Below are positions 36,869 to 41,000 of a stretch of 41,000 nt of DNA, piece by piece. The position numbers and the translations under genes were made by a program. The stretch is from the NCBI GenBank assembly GCA_947174835.1, contig CAMWKM010000008.1:1-41000 (forward strand). Reading direction: 5' to 3'. Within the stretch, counting starts at the first letter, position 1; each line of letters opens with the position of its first letter. The notes beneath the pieces are model-generated. The model saw nothing but the letters and a program-made list of their open reading frames with translations. It was not told the DNA's origin and did not search any database. This DNA is from an uncultured Prevotella sp. (GTDB lineage Bacteria > Bacteroidota > Bacteroidia > Bacteroidales > Bacteroidaceae).

Positions 36869-37651
36869 CTATTCTTTCACCAAGTCAAAGAAACCGCTTA
36901 TCTCCTGTTGGTCTATTGCCTGACGGACATTGAAACGCTTTGTCTGGTCCAAATATCCCTTACGCTTCAGCTTTATTTCGATCTGTACATCTTGGGCATT
37001 ACTTTCCGTAAGACCAACAATGTTGAATCCGCGAGTTTCTTCATAGGGAGTAGTGCCGAGATATAGTTCGTTGGTGTTTTTCACTTCATCGGGCACACTT
37101 GATATCACACGCCACATAAGGCGTGCACCTTGCGGATCGGAATCAAAGAACCAACGGATAACAGTTTTCTCCAACGTCGTCTGACCAGGTTTTTCACGCG
37201 TGACACGCTCCTGAGTGCTTTTCTGAGTGGTAGTGACATACGTTTCCACCGGTTCATTATTATTTCCGCTTACCTCAAACGGCAAATAGATCTCTTTTGA
37301 TTCCGGTTTCATCATTGCACCAGTAGCAGCATCAACACCTGCGCCTAACACGCCACCCAACGCGAGGTTCCATAGGGTCGTAGCATTAAATACCTTCTTC
37401 ACGTTCACATTCACATTGTCATATCCTTTGGACGAAGCCTTGATCGTGGTAGGCTTGAAACCTCGTTTTATCTTTATTTCATAAGGGAGAAAGACATTTC
37501 TTTCCGTCTTACCGTCATAAGTAAGATTGACAGGTGTCATAACTTCGTCATTTTTAACAGTGACTTTTGCCCGTGACCCACTTAAAATGGAAGCACATGA
37601 CGTGAATAACAATGGTGCAATGACACCAATAAGAATTTTGTTTTTGTTCAT
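36869..37651 (-). CDS. Lipoprotein with PEGA-like domain, first of a paralogous pair
   Basis: A 260-residue lipoprotein: the signal ends LLFTSCAS with the lipobox Cys19. The first part has YDGKTERNVFLPYEIKIKRGFKPTTIKASSKGYDNVNVN, a PEGA-type repeat pattern. A glycine-zipper-like stretch, LGGVLGAGVDAATGAMM, follows near residue 97. The last 105 residues match the neighbouring paralogue, including VRQAIDQQEIS. It is the first gene of the operon controlled by leader B. The two paralogues have different N-termini (lipidated here, a soluble signal peptide there), so they may sit in different places in the envelope. Confidence 0.8.
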   Translation of the reverse strand: MNKNKILIGVIAPLLFTSCASILSGSRAKVTVKNDEVMTPVNLTYDGKTERNVFLPYEIKIKRGFKPTTIKASSKGYDNVNVNVKKVFNATTLWNLALGGVLGAGVDAATGAMMKPESKEIYLPFEVSGNNNEPVETYVTTTQKSTQERVTREKPGQTTLEKTVIRWFFDSDPQGARLMWRVISSVPDEVKNTNELYLGTTPYEETRGFNIVGLTESNAQDVQIEIKLKRKGYLDQTKRFNVRQAIDQQEISGFFDLVKE

Positions 37652-37740
37652 AACTAACTTTTTTAGAGTTAAAATAAAAATGCCTATCGACCTCCAAGCG
37701 TCAGCGTAAACAAAACATTTTCAGATTTTAAGCATAAAAT

Positions 37741-37781
37741 AAAAAAAGCGTGGAGATCGTACTTGCTACTCGTCCCACCGC
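37741..37781 (-). terminator. Intrinsic terminator after small ORF B
   Basis: On the minus strand GCGGTGGG (37774-37781) pairs with CCACGC (37748-37753) with one bulged G, followed by seven T residues (37741-37747). A TAG (37766-37768) lies in the loop, in the frame the small ORF would have without its TGA. Confidence 0.6.
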
Positions 37782-38230
37782 TTGAGGCTCTGGCATTTGC
37801 CCATTCAGTCAAGAACGAGCAACGCAGAACCCACGCCGATGTATATTAACTGCACCCCATACACGCTACATTCTACGCATCTTATTATGGCACACACAAT
37901 AAAAGCGTAAAAACATAAGAATACAGGAATGCTTATAATACACCCCATGAGCATCTACTATTGCTCTCATTCCTATGACTGAATCTTTGAAACTGCCAGA
38001 TTTCAAGCGGTCATGAATAAGCGCTATAAGTAAACGCCTTCCTAAATTATGAATCCTCTTCCCACCCGGACTTGCCGCAGTCACAGAGATGAACTCCATA
38101 CTTTGGCGTCGGCGTGGATGTCCCGCGTAAACCGGAGTAGCCCAATAAGACACTCTTGTCTATACTCTCCGGATGCAAAGAACTCCGAGAATCGTTTGCA
38201 AAAGTAACAGAATATTCCGTAAAAAGCAAA
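37766..38230 (-). promoter_or_regulatory. Leader B: promoter and structured 5' region controlling the PEGA operon
   Basis: TTTG (38227-38230) and TACTTTTG (38199-38206) are 20 bases apart, far upstream of the first gene at 37651. The 5' region contains a hairpin at 38132-38172 (CCGGAG with CTCCGG and an inner AGACA/TGTCT) and blocks shared with leader A. The next feature after the small ORF is the terminator at 37741-37781. ORFs of up to 95 codons exist across this leader but do not fit the promoter. Confidence 0.6.
37805..37954 (-). CDS. Small hydrophobic protein, leader ORF B
   Basis: A 49-residue ORF (MLMGCIIS...) with two hydrophobic segments, about 5-25 and 36-49, ending IGVGSALLVLD before TGA (37805-37807). 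Alignment to ORF A places this TGA at a GGA (Gly) codon, after which the frame stays open to TAG at 37766-37768 (about 13 more codons), ending inside the terminator just as ORF A does. The block LIYI...SALL(I/V)LD is shared with ORF A. It may be a truncated copy of the same small gene, or a leader peptide whose stop position has changed. It is unrecognised in any family known to me. Confidence 0.5.
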   Translation of the reverse strand: MLMGCIISIPVFLCFYAFIVCAIIRCVECSVYGVQLIYIGVGSALLVLD

Positions 38231-38315
38231 AAGTGAAAACTAAAAAAAGTTAAACCATTAAAAGTCGGCAAGTAAAAGAAACTGCCTCATATCCTTAACT
38301 TTTTTCCTTGAAATG

Positions 38316-38349
38316 TTTGCATAGAATTAAGAATAATTTCGTATCTTTG
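38316..38349 (+). promoter_or_regulatory. Promoter of the acidic-tail gene
   Basis: TATCTTTG (38342-38349) with TTTG (38316-38319), spacing 22 bases, slightly longer than usual. The ATG at 38380 follows after 30 bases. Confidence 0.65.
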
Positions 38350-38379
38350 CAGCCATAAACATGAAGCATATATAAAATT

Positions 38380-39189
38380 ATGGATCAACAAACTGGGAAA
38401 AAAGCACTTACGCTCAAGACTCTCACCAAAAGTAGCGTATGGGACATACAAGAGAACGACATATTCCGTATGTGGGAAGGTGCCGACAAGGACGCAGAGG
38501 TGAGGGAAAATATCCGTCACTTTGTGGACATTATCCGTTCTGCCTTTATGGTTGAGGAGATTGCGGGCGATTTGCAGCTTGTCAAGGCGAAATACGAAAA
38601 GCAGGGTTACAAGGTAGGACAGGTGCGGCTGGACGAGAACCAAAAGGCGATATGGGCCATCAAGAAACGCCCCATCATGCGTGTCACCGACCTGACATAC
38701 GAGAACATCCGCCACATCACGGCCTCGAAACTTATTGAAGTACTCGACCGCAACTTCGGTGGTGGCTGGGATTCGCTCTCGCAAAGCATCAAAGATATTA
38801 TCGAAAGTGGTTTCGACATATCCACCACTACCCTTCCCAAAGATCGCCTGCACAAGAAGGGCGGCCTCTACGAAAAGAAATTGGAAGATGGGTTCGAAGT
38901 GCTTGAAGTGGCCAAAGGAACCTGGGTAGAAGCCATCTTTGCCAAGGCTAAGCCAGAGAAGGAGAAGCTGCACATGCAATTCTCGTCGTCGTACAGCGAT
39001 AACGGTGAAGACGATGACGCAGATGTAGAGATTGAGGATAACTACAACAAGCCCGACGAGGACGACATTGAGTTGGACGGTCCCAACGATGACGACATCA
39101 CAGAGGACAACTATTCAACGATGATGGATCTGGACAGTAGCGATCCCGATGAGGAGGCAGAAAACCTGGCCGACTACAGCAACGAGTAA
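38380..39189 (+). CDS. Conserved-looking cytoplasmic protein with strongly acidic tail
   Basis: A 269-residue protein with no signal peptide or membrane helix. Residues about 1-200 look like a compact mixed fold with no motif I recognise (segments such as VWDIQENDIFRMWEGADKD and RVTDLTYENIRHITASKLIEVLD). Residues about 205-269 are a low-complexity tail dominated by Asp and Glu (EDDDADVEIEDNY, PDEDDIELDG, DPDEEAENL), about half acidic. Such tails occur in nucleic-acid mimics, chaperone-like proteins and the RNA polymerase delta subunit, but no homology to those is claimed. It has its own promoter, on the strand opposite the neighbouring maf operon, which it faces. Function unknown. Confidence 0.75.
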   Translation: MDQQTGKKALTLKTLTKSSVWDIQENDIFRMWEGADKDAEVRENIRHFVDIIRSAFMVEEIAGDLQLVKAKYEKQGYKVGQVRLDENQKAIWAIKKRPIMRVTDLTYENIRHITASKLIEVLDRNFGGGWDSLSQSIKDIIESGFDISTTTLPKDRLHKKGGLYEKKLEDGFEVLEVAKGTWVEAIFAKAKPEKEKLHMQFSSSYSDNGEDDDADVEIEDNYNKPDEDDIELDGPNDDDITEDNYSTMMDLDSSDPDEEAENLADYSNE

Positions 39190-39221
39190 CAACCGGCTAA
39201 ACGGGAGACCGACTACAGCAA

Positions 39222-39803
39222 TTAAAATTCCATCATTTCAGTATAGATACGCTGAACAGGCAGCCCCATCACATTGAAATAGCTGCCCTGCAACGAGGTG
39301 ACACCGATATAGCCAATCCATTCCTGTATACCATAGGCACCTGCTTTGTCGAAAGGCTGGTAGTGGTTGACATAATGCGCAATCTCCTCTTCCGACAGTG
39401 ATTTGAATGTGACATCGGTCTTTACGGAAAACTGTCGCTGCTTGTCAGCCGTGGTCAGACAAACACCCGTGATAACCTGATGCGTCCTGTTGCTCAGCTT
39501 CCGCAGCATCCTACAGGCATCATCAGCATCATGGGGTTTGCCCATCACCTCGTCACCGACCACCACAATCGTGTCGGCGGTAATGACAAGGTCATGCTTC
39601 CCGATAAGTTGGCGGTAGGCATCCGCTTTTTCTTGTGCTATATATTCAGCAATCTCAGCCACCGGCAGGTCAGCCGGATAGTTTTCTTCAATATCGGGCA
39701 GCACCTTCACCTCAAACGGCACACCCAATCCTGCCAGCAGTTCCCGTCGGCGAGGCGAATTACTGGCCAGAATAATATGATATTTTTCAATATTCCCTAA
39801 CAT
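39222..39803 (-). CDS. maf: Maf-family nucleoside triphosphate pyrophosphatase
   Basis: A 193-residue enzyme that hydrolyses non-canonical or modified nucleoside triphosphates; the family was first described as a septum inhibitor. Diagnostic segments are ILASNSPRRRELL near the start, IAQEKADAY, VITADTIVVVG, and FDKAGAYGIQEW. The start at 39803 (MLGNIEKYH) is chosen: its ATG shares one base with the stop of the upstream phosphatase (TGATG), and a longer start at 39836 would overlap that gene by 34 bases. It is the last gene of a three-gene run with the KdsC-like and DUF2520 genes. Confidence 0.95.
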   Translation of the reverse strand: MLGNIEKYHIILASNSPRRRELLAGLGVPFEVKVLPDIEENYPADLPVAEIAEYIAQEKADAYRQLIGKHDLVITADTIVVVGDEVMGKPHDADDACRMLRKLSNRTHQVITGVCLTTADKQRQFSVKTDVTFKSLSEEEIAHYVNHYQPFDKAGAYGIQEWIGYIGVTSLQGSYFNVMGLPVQRIYTEMMEF

Positions 39804-40321
39804 CACCATCCAAATGCTTTTTCGTCCATAACCCATTTACCCTGAGCCCTGAGTACCTGCTCAATCACATCGCGCCCGCAGCCATTGCCACCGGTGCGAC
39901 GACTCACATAGATGCTCGCCTCCTGAATCTCCCAAGCAGCATCATGCGGACAGACGGGGCAGCCTACACGGCGCATCACTTCCAAATCGGGAATATCGTC
40001 ACCCATATACATCACTTCCTCTTCCTTCAATCCGTATTTTTCAAGGAAAACCTTATAGGTATTTATCTTTACTGAACAGCCCAAATAGACATCTTCAACG
40101 CCCAAACCCTCATAGCGCACCCTGATGGAGTCGACATTGGCTCCTGTCATGATGGCAATACGCAGTCCATGCTTCACGGCCAACTGAATGGCATAGCCGT
40201 CCTTTATATTCACAGTGCGCATAGGCAACCCGTCGGGAGCCAGCGTAATGGTCTCTGTCGAGAGCACACCATCGACATCGAAGATGATGGCTTTGATTTT
40301 CGATAAATCGTAGTTAATCAT
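39803..40321 (-). CDS. KdsC-like HAD phosphatase
   Basis: A 172-residue member of the HAD family without a cap domain. The nucleophile motif is FDVDGVL (Asp15 and Asp17), the Ser/Thr motif is IMTGAN near 57-62, and the metal motif GDDIPD is at 107-112. The size and [15 protein letters not shown] and VYLGCSVKI segments match 3-deoxy-D-manno-octulosonate 8-phosphate phosphatase, which makes KDO for lipopolysaccharide. No kdsA or kdsD lies beside it, so the substrate is inferred. It overlaps the DUF2520 gene by eight bases and shares one base with maf. Confidence 0.9.
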   Translation of the reverse strand: MINYDLSKIKAIIFDVDGVLSTETITLAPDGLPMRTVNIKDGYAIQLAVKHGLRIAIMTGANVDSIRVRYEGLGVEDVYLGCSVKINTYKVFLEKYGLKEEEVMYMGDDIPDLEVMRRVGCPVCPHDAAWEIQEASIYVSRRTGGNGCGRDVIEQVLRAQGKWVMDEKAFGW

Positions 40322-41000
40322 TGGCTAATTGATTGATACTTTCACTCATCAGTTCATATACGTCGTGCATTGTCGGCTCATCGGCCAACAATCGTTTCTG
40401 CATCTCAATAATATTCTCATCATAGCGGACGGCAGGCCCCGTCTGCGCATCACGGGGATGCATGGTATCTACCTTACGGGCCGTCTCTTCCACCAATGGC
40501 AACATCACACTAAAGGGCACTCCATGCTTCTCCAATATCTTGGCAGAGAGTGCATAGCAGTGGTTCGTAAAGTTGCAGGCAAACACAGCAGCCAGATGCA
40601 AATGACGACGATCTTCACTTGACAGGTAGTGCACATCGCTACTCACCGTCAGGGCTATCTGTCGGGCCAAATCCTGCGTCTCTTGACTATTACCCTCAAT
40701 AAAAAAAGGGATGCGGTCAAAATCCACCTGACGTTCTTTCGAAAAAGTCTGCATGGGATAGATGACACCACAACGCCGATGGCCGCCAAAGACCGACATA
40801 GGAACCGAACCTGCCGTATGAAAGAAAGCCTGATTCTCCCTGCCTGCATCCAGACCGGCAATCAGTTCGCCCAACACGGAGTCTTTCACAGCCAGTACAA
40901 AGGCATCGGCCTCAAGCGGAAGAGCATTTAAATCGGTCGCAGCATAACCGCCAACCACAGCGCACAATGACCGGGCTGCATCAATAGTGCGACTATACAC
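40314..41000 (-). CDS. Rossmann-like / DUF2520 protein, 5' end cut by the window edge
   Basis: The visible 228 residues lack the true N-terminus: the frame runs off the window end, and the nucleotide-binding Gly motif expected of the Rossmann half is missing. What remains has the second part of the Rossmann fold ([25 protein letters not shown]) and a helical DUF2520 domain ([18 protein letters not shown] and [12 protein letters not shown]). Relatives resemble proline- or ketopantoate-type reductases but have no proven substrate. It overlaps the KdsC-like gene by eight bases and is the first visible gene of that run. Confidence 0.88.
   Translation of the reverse strand: MYSRTIDAARSLCAVVGGYAATDLNALPLEADAFVLAVKDSVLGELIAGLDAGRENQAFFHTAGSVPMSVFGGHRRCGVIYPMQTFSKERQVDFDRIPFFIEGNSQETQDLARQIALTVSSDVHYLSSEDRRHLHLAAVFACNFTNHCYALSAKILEKHGVPFSVMLPLVEETARKVDTMHPRDAQTGPAVRYDENIIEMQKRLLADEPTMHDVYELMSESINQLAND

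Noticed and set aside
38047..38271. Minus-strand frame across leader B
   Set aside because: It starts upstream of the promoter -33 box and has no counterpart in leader A. The frames at 37866-38153 and 35141-35323 are rejected for similar reasons.
39804..39836. Longer start for maf
   Set aside because: The TGATG junction at 39801-39805 and the normal Maf length favour 39803.

Overview
The window looks like a chromosomal segment of a Bacteroidales bacterium, most likely a Prevotella/Segatella-type organism. This is inferred from the recurrent Bacteroidota promoter box TAnnTTTG with a TTTG about 20 bases upstream, the near absence of Shine-Dalgarno sites, and the families present: a TonB receptor, DUF5686, B3/4, GH43, M13, ABC-F, and a MetA with Glu111. 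No rRNA, tRNA, CRISPR array, transposase or integrase was recognised. Nearly all genes lie on the minus strand.

Layout by coordinate. Positions 1-386 hold short tandem repeats. From 387 to 4629 there is a nucleotidyltransferase-aminotransferase fusion transcribed behind a TonB-dependent receptor. From 16292 down to 4708 runs a seven-gene unit: a multi-zinc-ribbon protein, a membrane Ser/Thr kinase, a four-domain CbbX/SpoVK-type AAA+ protein broken by an in-frame TGA, a zinc-ribbon FHA protein, metA, a U32 protein, and a lipoprotein/membrane/zinc-ribbon protein. Positions 16381-22491 hold a GH43, ABC-F and M13 peptidase unit. Positions 22492-22985 form a long AT-rich inverted structure with 8-bp repeats. 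DUF5686 follows on the plus strand, then B3/4 and ligA on the minus strand, a small HExxH protein and trmD on the plus strand, and trpS and a YitT/YczE-like membrane protein on the minus strand; the last two are driven by copies of the same 79-bp promoter repeat. Positions 31763-38230 hold two related minus-strand envelope operons. One encodes an LPP20-like protein, a DUF4384-like protein and a caspase-like protease. The other encodes two PEGA-like paralogues. The window ends with an acidic-tail protein on the plus strand, then maf, a KdsC-like phosphatase and a DUF2520 protein on the minus strand.

Two areas are the best candidates for something undescribed. The first is the zinc-ribbon/kinase/AAA+/FHA module, which reads as a phosphosignalling assembly: the kinase has three Glu-Arg/Lys-Thr sites in its N-terminal tail, the FHA protein is a plausible reader, and the AAA+ protein a plausible effector. 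The second is the pair of homologous leaders ahead of the caspase and PEGA operons. Each has a canonical promoter, a long 5' region, a small unrecognised hydrophobic ORF, and an intrinsic terminator whose loop holds the stop codon of the small frame (in the second copy, of the frame extended past an in-frame TGA). This suggests translation-coupled attenuation controlling both operons. Functions given for these two systems are inference; the sequence architecture is directly visible.
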